From Poriferisphaera corsica (GTDB lineage Bacteria; Planctomycetota; Phycisphaerae; Phycisphaerales; Phycisphaeraceae): a DNA stretch of 64,000 nucleotides. Below, piece after piece: positions 53,120 through 62,077 of this stretch (within the stretch, counting starts at the first letter, position 1; every line of letters starts with the position of its first letter). Under the pieces are notes generated by a model that saw nothing but the letters and a program-made list of their open reading frames with translations, ran no database searches and had not been told where the DNA came from. The stretch lies in NCBI RefSeq assembly GCF_007747445.1, contig NZ_CP036425.1:2464175-2528174 (forward strand). The letters are read 5' to 3'. The translations under genes were made by a program, and so were the position numbers.

Positions 53120-54751
53120 TTAGAGCTCGACATACTCCAGATCAATCCCTTCTTCTTCAACCTCACTTGGAACGTGAACATCAGTCACAAATTCACCGCC
53201 AATGGCCGCACGAACGGCAGCATCGTCATAAATGCTTAGTTCAAAATCAGCACCAGCGTAACGCATCAGATCCATCGCAATCTGACCTTCCGACTTCACG
53301 TAATCCAGCGGTTTAATCGCCTGCACAAAACGCTGCAAACGGTTATTTATATTCTCGAATGTACCAGCCTTCTCAACCCATGTTGCACCCGGTAACACAA
53401 CATCCGCTGTCTCGCTTAGCTTGCTTGGCAGCGTATCGACTAATACCACATATTTGCCTGCAATCATATCCGCAAGCTTATCTTCAACCCACGCATCAGC
53501 GTAGTTACCTGTCACGATCACAGCCTTCGTTTCCGCAGCCTGAGACACGAATGAATCATAATCAAGAACATTGTCAGTCAACTTACTAAGCACACGTCTC
53601 ACACCACGAGCGTTCGGAGCTTTCTCAGCATAAATCGTATACCCGCCTGGGAATGATTTATCCTCGCCTTCCATCGGAACTTGTCCAACACCCAGCTTCG
53701 CTTTCGGATCAAGACTTACCGCCAACTTGCCGAGCAAATATGCATCTTCGCAAGACAGCATCGGGCTAACTAACAGTGAGATAGCACCCTCGCCGCTTTC
53801 CTCTGCAATCTTCTTCAAACGAGCCGCAACAGCTTCTACCGCCGGCTTCCACTCAACATCTTCGCGTCCACCTTCAGCGTTCAAAACACTAGGCATACGC
53901 AAACGATCTTCACGTTGCACAAACTTCCAACCATAACGGATCTCGTCACTGATCCACCACTTATTGACGTCAATATTCGTCCGTGGCTTAACGCGGTAAA
54001 CCTTGTCCTGATTGTATTCAATCGAGATGTTGTCACCCGATGCCGTAATACCATCAATCGAAGACGCACGCTCAAGATTCCACACACGCATCGACATCAA
54101 AAAGTCTTTATCAAGCAATGCACCCACTGGGCAAATATCAACCACATTGCCCGACAATTCATTCTCCAACGGCTTACCCGGGAACACATCAATCTGTTCG
54201 CTCGAACCACGACCAAACACACCCAACTCACTCGTCCCTGACACCTCACGTGTAAAACGCACACAACGCGTACACATGATGCAACGATCCGAGTACAGCA
54301 GTACATTCGTACCGATGTCCTTCTTAGGTTGCTTAATTTTTGTTTCTTCAAACCGCGAGCAACTGCGGCCATACTTATATGAGTAGTCCTGCAAAGAACA
54401 CTCACCTGCCTGATCACACACCGGACAATCCAATGGGTGATTGATCAGCAGGTATTCCATCACAGCCTTCTGATTCGCCACGCTCTTTGGCGACTTCACA
54501 TAAACTTCCATCCCATCCGCCGCAGGCGTCTGACATGTCGGCACAAGCTTCGGAATCAACTCAACTTTATTATCGTTCCTCGGATTTGGCTGCGCCACCT
54601 CCGCAAGGCAGATACGACAACTCGCAACGATCGACATCGAAGGATGGTAACAATAATGGGGGATTTCAATACCATTCTCTACTGCAACCTGAAGTACTGT
54701 CTTCTTTCCTTCAAACTCGCATTCTTGGCCGTCAATCTTCAGCTTGGGCAT
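53120..54751 (-). CDS. nuoG: NADH-quinone oxidoreductase subunit G
   Basis: Iron-sulfur subunit of complex I carrying electrons from NADH toward the quinone. The [2Fe-2S] ferredoxin domain has HYCYHPSMSIVASCRIC near residue 33, followed by CPVCDQAGECSLQDY and the CIMCTRCVRF cluster-binding segments. The C-terminal molybdopterin-like domain is short: 543 aa in total against 908 in E. coli. The ATG at 54751 is preferred; the frame extends to 54787. It is the only complex I gene on this strand, with nuoJ starting about 1.8 kb away on the other strand. Confidence 0.92.
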   Translation of the reverse strand: MPKLKIDGQECEFEGKKTVLQVAVENGIEIPHYCYHPSMSIVASCRICLAEVAQPNPRNDNKVELIPKLVPTCQTPAADGMEVYVKSPKSVANQKAVMEYLLINHPLDCPVCDQAGECSLQDYSYKYGRSCSRFEETKIKQPKKDIGTNVLLYSDRCIMCTRCVRFTREVSGTSELGVFGRGSSEQIDVFPGKPLENELSGNVVDICPVGALLDKDFLMSMRVWNLERASSIDGITASGDNISIEYNQDKVYRVKPRTNIDVNKWWISDEIRYGWKFVQREDRLRMPSVLNAEGGREDVEWKPAVEAVAARLKKIAEESGEGAISLLVSPMLSCEDAYLLGKLAVSLDPKAKLGVGQVPMEGEDKSFPGGYTIYAEKAPNARGVRRVLSKLTDNVLDYDSFVSQAAETKAVIVTGNYADAWVEDKLADMIAGKYVVLVDTLPSKLSETADVVLPGATWVEKAGTFENINNRLQRFVQAIKPLDYVKSEGQIAMDLMRYAGADFELSIYDDAAVRAAIGGEFVTDVHVPSEVEEEGIDLEYVEL

Positions 54752-55355
54752 GTTGGCTACTTCCGCAATTCGCTGTTTGTTTTTCACTCAGCCGTCGGCT
54801 TCTCCGCCGCGACCCGGGGCGCCGATGCAACGATTGGCCATGCATCAACTTATGGTCACATAGCATAACCTTTTTCGCTCGCTACGCCGAACTCAACTAA
54901 CCTCTCCACTTCAACCCCCATTCAGCAATCCACGAGTTCAATCAATCCTATGCTCTGCGTGACTTATTTTTAGCGCGCCATCCTATTCCAACCAGTAAAA
55001 ACCGTCCAGCCGCACGTCGAAATCCAGAGTCAACTTCTCAACACCATCATCATTCATCTTCCAAACAATAACACCATCATCTCTCCTGACCTTCCCTCTG
55101 ATCCTTAAATCCGTATGTATCGCATCTCAAATTCTTCATTAGATCAAAATCTCACGAATCGCCCCATTTAGCTCAATTACCTAATTAACGTAACTCGTTA
55201 CTATTGTGAAAATTCTATAATTCGTCCTGTACGGAATATGTTCCTTTCTGTTAAACTATGGCTGACGATATGCCTTTCAAGACAGATTTTCAGGCGTCCT
55301 ATCTGATTTTAATCATTTGAATTCATCTATTTTTTATTTGATGTGAGCAACGCGT
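54752..55355. other. Divergent region between nuoG and the TetR gene, with an ORF remnant
   Basis: 604 bp. On the minus strand, 54983-55126 is open for 47 codons without a start and reads like protein (RRDDGVIVWKMNDDGVEKLT then LDFDVRLDGFYWLE), possibly the tail of a lost gene. The rest holds the TetR promoter; no clear operator was found. Confidence 0.4.
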
Positions 55356-56027
55356 ATGGAAACCACACAAGTCGTTAATGTATCTACGAAACGCCATCGT
55401 GGCCGCCCTGCCGGCGCTAATGCCGAAATGCAGAAAAACCGCATTCTTCAGCACGCATGTGATGCTTTTGCTGAGTTTGGCCCAGACTCAACCCGGCTGC
55501 AAGACATCGCCGAACGTGCTGGTGTCGACCGACGGCTCGTCTATCACTACTTTAAGTCCAAAGATAGACTTTACTTAGATGTTCTCCGCGACATCTTCAG
55601 CAAGCTCGTCAATCTCAGCGAGGATATCGCTGCTGGCCAAACCAATCTTGATGTCGTCATCGAGCAACTCATGACGCGCTACTACCACTTCTGCCGCACC
55701 AACCCCGCCTACGTCCGTTTGCTCATGTGGGAAAACCTCCGTGACGCACGCGGCCTCAAAGAGTATGCCGAGAAGTGCGAAATGATCCGCCACAACTTCG
55801 AATTCATGAAGCCGCTGATCCTAACTGCTGCTCGCGAAAAACGTTGCCGCATTGACCTCGATCCCACCCTCCTCGTTCTCTCATGCCTCGGGCACTGCCT
55901 CTACTTCCTCTCACACGGCTCATCGCTCGAACTTTTCTTCCATTGCGATGCGACATCCGACAATGCACAGGACCGCTGGCTCGCCCATTCCATTCAAATC
56001 ATCCGTGATGGCATCCGTCCCGTTTAG
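55356..56027 (+). CDS. TetR/AcrR-family transcriptional regulator
   Basis: A 223-aa repressor-type regulator. The helix-turn-helix part covers about residues 24-75 (RILQHACDAFAEFGPDSTRL, ERAGVDRRLVYHYFKSKDRL). The C-terminal ligand domain is helical. RGRPAG at the N-terminus is a typical basic arm. It sits between nuoG and nuoJ on the plus strand. Whether it controls complex I genes is unknown. No palindromic operator was evident beside it. Confidence 0.9.
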   Translation: METTQVVNVSTKRHRGRPAGANAEMQKNRILQHACDAFAEFGPDSTRLQDIAERAGVDRRLVYHYFKSKDRLYLDVLRDIFSKLVNLSEDIAAGQTNLDVVIEQLMTRYYHFCRTNPAYVRLLMWENLRDARGLKEYAEKCEMIRHNFEFMKPLILTAAREKRCRIDLDPTLLVLSCLGHCLYFLSHGSSLELFFHCDATSDNAQDRWLAHSIQIIRDGIRPV

Positions 56028-56583
56028 CTTCAATACTTGTTCAATCTGCGAACGTCACTCAACCTTGATCCAACACCTCTACGAATTCCCCCATTTCGCA
56101 GCACGCTGTCTCCTCGCCCGTACCATTCACGCTCCACCCTCCAAACCACACCTCCAGCCACAGCTCAATCTCCTTAAATCCCCTATCCACGGCAGCATAG
56201 AGCTTCAACCTATCCACAAAATCACCCCCGATTGTTTGCAATCCTCCCACTGCACTTTTATCCTGTCCACATAAGTTGTGCCTTTAATAGTGCATCTTGC
56301 AGACGTCCCCGCAAGACACGGTTCGACTGCCAAGCGCTATAGCTTGTCGAATCGCCCGTGATATTGCTATGGACGCTCTCACTCAACCTGCCTGAAGCCC
56401 AAAAATGTGCACACGACTTTCCCAGCGGCGCGTTGCCGAATGAGACAATCCTCCTTGCTCCTGCCTCTTGCCGTTCATACAACCGCAACGCAAACCAGCG
56501 CCCAGCCGGTCTGACCAAAGGATTGACTCAGCGAGAAGCTTCAAACACTTCTCCTCTGAGATAAACCCTTGCTAAATCTCAAG
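56028..56583. other. Gene-free or degraded region before nuoJ
   Basis: 556 bp. Two minus-strand frames look weakly protein-like: 56258-56518 (86 codons, with FGNAPLGKSCAHFWASGRLS) and 56059-56250 (63 codons). Neither matches a known family or has a good ribosome site. No tRNA or terminator was seen. Confidence 0.35.
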
Positions 56584-57519
56584 ATGTCCGGACTCACCCA
56601 AATGTCAATGACACTACTAAATGTGCTCGCTCAGACTGCCACAGGCACGATCGAGCAATCAAGTCCGATCGTTATCTATATCGCCTCCATCATCGGCGCG
56701 TTGGCCGTCTATTTCGCTATGCCCAAACGTCGATTCAACTGGCCATTCATCGCCGCAGCCCTCGGCCTCGCCGCGATCGCCATCCTCTGGGGATACCTCG
56801 TACGTTTCATCACGTGGGAAAACCTAGGCATCTCCAACGCCGCCTACGTCTACTACTACGTCTTCAGTGCCATCTCAATCCTCTCAGCCGTCAAAGTCAT
56901 CACCCATCGCAAGCCCGTCTACTCTGCTCTTTGGTTCGTCCTTGTCATCCTCTCATCCGCTGGCCTGCTCATCACCCTCACCGCTCAATTCATGGCCTTC
57001 GCCATGATCATCATCTACGGCGGCGCCATCCTCGTCACCTACATGTTCGTCATCATGCTTGCCTCACACTCCGGCGACCCCGAACACGAAGATGAAGGCA
57101 CTATCTACGACAAGCAAGCACGCGAACCGCTCCTCGCCATCATCGCCTCATTCCTCCTCATGGCCGCCCTCCTCAACGTTTGGTTCACACCCGCCAACTC
57201 ACAAACCCACGTCTCTCCTATATTTGCAACCAACGCCGCCGCACCCGCCGACGACGTCCTCATTAATAAATTTCTCGCCAATCGCAATGAGTCTTCCATC
57301 GCTGAAGCCATTATCGCAACCGAAGGTGAAGACAACCTCAAGAACTACAAAAACGCTGACACCCAATCACTCACCAATATCGAAAAGGTTGGCCTCAACC
57401 TCTTCAACTCACACCCTCTCGCCCTTGAGATCGCTGGCGTCATCCTCCTGATCTCCCTCATCGGCGCGATCGTCATTGCAAAAACCATCGTCCCCGAAGA
57501 ACAACACCTGAAATCATGA
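56584..57519 (+). CDS. nuoJ: NADH-quinone oxidoreductase subunit J
   Basis: Membrane subunit of complex I in the proton-pumping arm, 311 aa from the ATG at 56584 (a TTG at 56569 would add five residues). The core helices match NuoJ (HRKPVYSALWFVLVILSSAG, FMAFAMIIIYGGAILVTYMF). It is longer than the E. coli protein (184 aa) because of a polar loop in the C-terminal half and a final helix (GVILLISLIGAIVIAKTIV). First gene of nuoJKLMN; a strong terminator-like hairpin follows. Confidence 0.92.
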   Translation: MSGLTQMSMTLLNVLAQTATGTIEQSSPIVIYIASIIGALAVYFAMPKRRFNWPFIAAALGLAAIAILWGYLVRFITWENLGISNAAYVYYYVFSAISILSAVKVITHRKPVYSALWFVLVILSSAGLLITLTAQFMAFAMIIIYGGAILVTYMFVIMLASHSGDPEHEDEGTIYDKQAREPLLAIIASFLLMAALLNVWFTPANSQTHVSPIFATNAAAPADDVLINKFLANRNESSIAEAIIATEGEDNLKNYKNADTQSLTNIEKVGLNLFNSHPLALEIAGVILLISLIGAIVIAKTIVPEEQHLKS

Positions 57520-57553
57520 TCACGTTATGACACCGCTCATACGTGATTTTTTT
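57519..57553 (+). terminator. Terminator-like hairpin between nuoJ and nuoK
   Basis: ATCACGTTATG (57519-57529) pairs with CATACGTGAT (57538-57547) with one bulged T, followed by seven T. It starts in the nuoJ stop codon. Confidence 0.6.
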
Positions 57554-57609
57554 CTTTTACAAGCGAACGAATCCCGCCGACAACCTCGGCTTCAACACGG
57601 ATCAATAAC

Positions 57610-57942
57610 ATGAACACGCTTGCTCAAACCGGACTCCAATACCCTGTACTGGCACACTTCCTGACCACCGGCGCCATCCTCTTCGCGCTCGGCCTCGTCG
57701 GGTTCCTCTCCAGACGTAACCTCATCATCGTTTTCCTCTGCACAGAACTCATGTTCCAAGGCGTCGTCGTCACACTCGTCGCCCTCTCCAAGTACCACAT
57801 GAACATCACAGGCCAAACCTTCGTGATCTTCGTCCTCACCATCGCCGCATGCGAAGCCGCCCTCGCACTCGCACTCGTTGTCCTCCTCTACAGACGTAAA
57901 CGCACACTCGACTCACAATCCCTCCAAGAACTCTCCGGCTAA
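57610..57942 (+). CDS. nuoK: NADH-quinone oxidoreductase subunit K
   Basis: Small membrane subunit of complex I, 110 aa with three helices. The family sequence GLVGFLSRRNLIIVFLCTEL is followed by FVLTIAACEAALALALVVLL, which carry the conserved membrane glutamates. ATG at 57610. It lies 90 bp after nuoJ and a terminator-like hairpin. A pyrimidine-rich linker follows it before nuoL. Confidence 0.94.
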   Translation: MNTLAQTGLQYPVLAHFLTTGAILFALGLVGFLSRRNLIIVFLCTELMFQGVVVTLVALSKYHMNITGQTFVIFVLTIAACEAALALALVVLLYRRKRTLDSQSLQELSG

Positions 57943-58039
57943 CCCCTCCTCATCCCCTCTCTTCTCAACCCTCCTTCCTCCTCAACGCCTCACGTCCCGT
58001 TACCTTAAACAGACCATCAACCTTCTACGGTTTGAACAA

Positions 58040-60178
58040 ATGACTACATTTGAACTCGCAAAATTCATCCCCTGGTTCCCCGCAGTCGGCGTCATCTTAT
58101 GCCTCATCTGCTGCACCAAACCAGCACTCCGCAAACTCGCAGGCCCCATCTGCGTCCTCTCCATCCTCACCTCCTTCATCGTCACATGCCTCGCCTACAA
58201 AAGCGTCCCCGGCGTCGTAGGTACCACCGTCGACGAAAACACAAAGTTCGCCGTCCTCAACCTCTTTGACTGGATCCATGTTGGCAATTTTAAAGCCAAC
58301 TTTTCCTACTTCTTCGATCCACTCACCATCATCATGCTCTTCGTCGTCACCGGCATCGGCACGCTCATCGCAACCTACGCCATGGGCTACATGCACGGTG
58401 AACGTGGCTACGCCCGCTTCTTCGCCGCTGTCGCACTCTTCATCTTCTCCATGACCAACCTCGTCATGGGCGACAACCTCCTCGTCCTCTACCTCGGCTG
58501 GGAAGGTGTTGGCCTCTGCTCATACCTCCTCATCGGCTACTACTACGACCAACCCATCGCCGTTGAAGCCGCCAAGAAAGCCTTCATCGTCAACCGTATC
58601 GGTGACCTCGGCTTCGCCCTCGGCATCTTCCTCACCTACCTCACCTTCGGCTCCATCGAATTCAACGTCATCATCCCCGCCGCTCAAGAACTCCTCGCCA
58701 ACGGCTCACACGCAGCAACCGCTCTCTCAGAGCCCGTCAAAGCCGCCATTGCTCAAGCACAATCCGTCAACCCCGCATACCTCACTTGGATTCCATTCCT
58801 TCTTATGCTTGGCGCTTTCGGCAAATCAGCCCAAATCCCGTTATTCGTCTGGCTTCCAGACGCCATGGCCGGCCCAACACCTGTCTCCGCACTCGTCCAC
58901 GCCGCAACCATGGTCACCTCCGGCGTCTACATGGTCGCCCGCCTCACACCAATTTTCCAACTCTCCGAATACGCACTACCAGCCGTCGCTCTCGTCGGCG
59001 GCATCACCTGCATCTTTGCAGGCACAATCGCTCTCACTAACAACGACCTTAAAGGTGTCTTCGCCTACTCCACCGTCTCCCAGCTCGGCTACATGTTCAT
59101 CGGCGTAGCCGTCATCTCCGTCGGTGGCATCTTCCACCTCACAACACACGCTTTCTTCAAAGCACTCCTTTTCCTCACCGCTGGCTCTGTCATGCACGCA
59201 CTCGCTGGCAATCTCGACATCCGCACCATGTCAGGCATGCGTAAGAAAATGCCCGTCACCTGCTGGCTCATGTTCTTCGGCTGCCTCGCCCTCGCAGGCT
59301 TCCCCTTCACCGCAGGCTACTACTCCAAAGACCTCCTCCTCGGCGACGCCATCCTCAGCGGTATCAAAACCAGCGACCCCATCGCCGCAAAGATGTTCTA
59401 CATCGCAGGCATCCTCGGCATCATCACCGCTTTCATGACCGCCTTCTACACCTTCCGCCTCTGGTTCAAAGTCTTCATGGGCCCATACAAATATGAAATG
59501 GGCACCGACGCAGGCCACGAGCCCGTCGACGATATGGAAGTCATCACCGACGCTGTCGCTAAACAACACGAACAAGAACACGACCACACACACCATCACG
59601 GCCCGCATGAAATGCCACTCTGGCCGATGAACCTCCCACTCGTTCCCCTCGCCCTCGGCTCCATCATCCTCGGCGCACTCGTCGTCAGCGGCCTCGGCAT
59701 CCTCGACTCTAAATGGTTCGAGTCCATGCTCGAAAACTCAACCCAGTTCGCAGCCTCACACATCGACCACTCCGAATTCGCTCATCACACTCATACCACC
59801 GTCGCCATCATCTCCATCATCCTCGCAGTCCTCGGCATATCCCTCGCCGCCATCTTCCACTGGTGGAAACGCGAATGGGTCGCACCACTCTGCAAGCCAA
59901 TCACCCCGATCATCAACATCCTCGTCAACAAGTATTACATCGACGAACTCTACGAACTACTCATCCGCCGCCCACTCCACACACTCGGCCGCGTCCTCTT
60001 CGTCTTCGACGACTACGTACTCGCTAACCTCGTCAACTTCGCAGGCTTCGTCCCGCGACTCGTCGGCTACGCAGTACGACCCACGCAAAACGGCGTCCTA
60101 CAAAACTACGGCGTCGGCATGGTCATCGGACTCGCTGTCGTCATCATCATCGCCTTCTACGCATGGCTCGGCTTCTAA
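58040..60178 (+). CDS. nuoL: NADH-quinone oxidoreductase subunit L
   Basis: Large antiporter-like proton-pumping subunit, 712 aa with about 16 membrane helices. The conserved EGVGLCSYLLIGYYYDQPIA and KSAQIPLFVWLPDAMAGPTP segments, and the VSALVHAATMVTSGVYMVAR helix, are clear. A His-rich loop (EQEHDHTHHHGPHEMP) at about residues 513-528 is unusual. The ATG at 58040 is chosen; the open frame upstream runs back into nuoK. Confidence 0.95.
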   Translation: MTTFELAKFIPWFPAVGVILCLICCTKPALRKLAGPICVLSILTSFIVTCLAYKSVPGVVGTTVDENTKFAVLNLFDWIHVGNFKANFSYFFDPLTIIMLFVVTGIGTLIATYAMGYMHGERGYARFFAAVALFIFSMTNLVMGDNLLVLYLGWEGVGLCSYLLIGYYYDQPIAVEAAKKAFIVNRIGDLGFALGIFLTYLTFGSIEFNVIIPAAQELLANGSHAATALSEPVKAAIAQAQSVNPAYLTWIPFLLMLGAFGKSAQIPLFVWLPDAMAGPTPVSALVHAATMVTSGVYMVARLTPIFQLSEYALPAVALVGGITCIFAGTIALTNNDLKGVFAYSTVSQLGYMFIGVAVISVGGIFHLTTHAFFKALLFLTAGSVMHALAGNLDIRTMSGMRKKMPVTCWLMFFGCLALAGFPFTAGYYSKDLLLGDAILSGIKTSDPIAAKMFYIAGILGIITAFMTAFYTFRLWFKVFMGPYKYEMGTDAGHEPVDDMEVITDAVAKQHEQEHDHTHHHGPHEMPLWPMNLPLVPLALGSIILGALVVSGLGILDSKWFESMLENSTQFAASHIDHSEFAHHTHTTVAIISIILAVLGISLAAIFHWWKREWVAPLCKPITPIINILVNKYYIDELYELLIRRPLHTLGRVLFVFDDYVLANLVNFAGFVPRLVGYAVRPTQNGVLQNYGVGMVIGLAVVIIIAFYAWLGF

Positions 60179-60263
60179 TCAACCATTAGCCACTCCGCTA
60201 CACATTGTTTTTCTAACACTCACAACCTCAACCCGCTGCTCCTCAACTAGCACGAGCAATAAC

Positions 60264-60273
60264 CACTAGCACT
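60264..60273 (+). repeat. CACTAGCACT motif upstream of nuoM
   Basis: Identical to the motif at 62054-62063 upstream of nuoN, with a shorter ACTAGCAC at 60246-60253 before it. It lies 22 nt before the nuoM ATG. Confidence 0.4.
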
Positions 60274-60294
60274 TTACTTAAAGAGCAAAACGAA

Positions 60295-61965
60295 ATGACC
60301 ATCGACCAACTGCTCATCCCAGTCATGATCATCGCACCCGCGATCTTCGCTTTCGCGCTGCTGATGCCCGGCAACGTCTTCGACTTCAAGAAGAACATCG
60401 TCGCCTTCTCTCTCATCGGCACGCTCGTTAGCTTTGTCGCTTCGCTCGTACTCGCATACAACTTCAACTGGGCACCAGAAAACCCAGCCATGCAGTTCGT
60501 CGACCAGATCCCCTGGGTCCCAGGCTTCGGCCTCACCTTCTCATGGGGCATCGACTCCATCTCTCTCTGGCTCATCCTCCTCTCAACATTCCTCATGCCC
60601 CTCATCATCCTCGGCTCATACTCCGCTTTCCAAGGCCGTGAACGCGAGTTCTTCTTCTGGATGCTCATCCTCGAAACCGCAATGCTCGGCACATTCGTCG
60701 CCACCGACATCATCTTCTTCTACATCTGCTTCGAATTTACACTCATCCCCCTCTTCTTCCTCATCGGCATCTTCGGCGGCAGCGACCGCCTCAGAGCCGC
60801 TCGCATCTTCTTCCTCTACACATTCACCGGCTCGATGCTGACCTTCGCAGCCATCCTCTATGTCGCATGGAACTACTCCCTCACACACAACGGTGCATGG
60901 ACGTTCAACATCGCTGAACTCTACACCGCCGCACAAGCACTACCACTCCAACAGCAAGGCCTCGTCCTCGCAGGACTCCTCGCAGGCTTCGCCGTTAAAG
61001 TCCCGCTCTTCCCAGTCCACACCTGGCTCCCACTCGCTCACACCGAAGCCCCCACCGCAGGCTCCGTCATCCTCGCTGGTGTCCTGCTCAAGCTCGGCAC
61101 CTACGGCATCCTTCGCTTTGCCATCCCCATGACACCACAAGCCGTCATCGTCTTCGCACCATGGATCGGCGCTCTCGCCGTCGCCGGCGTCCTCTATGCC
61201 GCACTCGTCTGCTGGGTACAAACCGACGTCAAAAAACTCGTCGCCTACTCTTCAGTCTCCCACCTCGGTTTCTGCGTCCTCGGCCTCTTCGCCTTTGACC
61301 TCGACCAACTCGGCTCCGTCGGCTCCGTCATGTACATGGTCAATCACGGACTCTCCACCGGTGCTCTCTTCCTTTGCATCGGCATGATCTACGAACGCTT
61401 CCACACACGTGAAATGGCTAAAATGTCCGGCCTCGGCCGCGCCATGCCCGTCTGGTCATTCTTCATGGTCTTCTTCGTCGCTTCCTCCGTCGGCCTCCCC
61501 GGCCTCAACGGATTCATCGGCGAATTCCTCACACTCATCGGCTCATTCACCTCACCCGAAACACTCGGCTGGCGCTTCGCTGCTCCCGCCGCAGCCGGCA
61601 TGATCTTCGCCGCAATCTACCTCCTCTACATGACCGGCAAGGTCGTGTGGGGCCCACTCAAAATTCCACACGTTCACGGTGAACCAGCAGGCCAAAAACC
61701 AAAAGACCTCACCGCCCGTGAAATCATCGTCCTCACCCCCATCGCCATCGTCTGCGTCTGGCTCGGCTTCAACCCCAACCCAATGCTCAAATCACTCGAA
61801 GCGCCAATCGCAAAACTATCAAAACCAACCATTGACCTCATCGAAAGCCGCAAAGACACCGACGAGGTCAAACACGCTGGCACAACCACCCACCCTGCCC
61901 CCCCGATCCTCACCACCCAACCCCAGGCCAAAGCATGGGAATCACAAACCCTCATCAGCAACTAA
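60295..61965 (+). CDS. nuoM: NADH-quinone oxidoreductase subunit M
   Basis: Antiporter-like proton-pumping subunit, 556 aa. Typical segments are FSWGIDSISLWLILLSTFLM, EFTLIPLFFLIGIFGG and VKVPLFPVHTWLPLAHTEAP, then AGSVILAGVLLKLGTYGILR. The C-terminus ends in about 50 polar residues (VKHAGTTTHPAPP) beyond the last helix. The ATG at 60295 is the first in frame. Confidence 0.95.
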   Translation: MTIDQLLIPVMIIAPAIFAFALLMPGNVFDFKKNIVAFSLIGTLVSFVASLVLAYNFNWAPENPAMQFVDQIPWVPGFGLTFSWGIDSISLWLILLSTFLMPLIILGSYSAFQGREREFFFWMLILETAMLGTFVATDIIFFYICFEFTLIPLFFLIGIFGGSDRLRAARIFFLYTFTGSMLTFAAILYVAWNYSLTHNGAWTFNIAELYTAAQALPLQQQGLVLAGLLAGFAVKVPLFPVHTWLPLAHTEAPTAGSVILAGVLLKLGTYGILRFAIPMTPQAVIVFAPWIGALAVAGVLYAALVCWVQTDVKKLVAYSSVSHLGFCVLGLFAFDLDQLGSVGSVMYMVNHGLSTGALFLCIGMIYERFHTREMAKMSGLGRAMPVWSFFMVFFVASSVGLPGLNGFIGEFLTLIGSFTSPETLGWRFAAPAAAGMIFAAIYLLYMTGKVVWGPLKIPHVHGEPAGQKPKDLTAREIIVLTPIAIVCVWLGFNPNPMLKSLEAPIAKLSKPTIDLIESRKDTDEVKHAGTTTHPAPPILTTQPQAKAWESQTLISN

Positions 61966-61982
61966 TCACAAAATAGACAATA

Positions 61983-62006
61983 ATCCCATGCCCCCCAGCA
62001 TGGGAT
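61983..62006 (+). repeat. Perfect hairpin between nuoM and nuoN
   Basis: ATCCCATGC (61983-61991) and GCATGGGAT (61998-62006) are perfect 9-bp arms with a CCCCCA loop. There is no T-tract, so mRNA stability or processing is more likely than termination. Confidence 0.5.
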
Positions 62007-62035
62007 CACACTCACCCCTCACTCCCTCACCACTT

Positions 62036-62063
62036 ACTAGCACTAGTCCCAAACACTAGCACT
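62036..62063 (+). repeat. Two CTAGCACT motifs upstream of nuoN
   Basis: ACTAGCACT at 62036-62044 and CACTAGCACT at 62054-62063, matching the copies before nuoM. Confidence 0.4.
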
Positions 62064-62077
62064 AAAGAAATAAAACA

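Noticed and set aside
56321-56360. tRNA-like T-loop (GGTTCGACT)
   Set aside because: The flanking five-base arms do not pair, and no acceptor or anticodon stem lies upstream.
57943-58039. Pyrimidine-rich linker with CCTCCTT, possible anti-Shine-Dalgarno element
   Set aside because: The whole region is C-rich, so such runs are expected by composition.
59231-59608. 125-aa minus-strand frame inside nuoL
   Set aside because: Antisense shadow; V/D/E/G-rich as the skew predicts.
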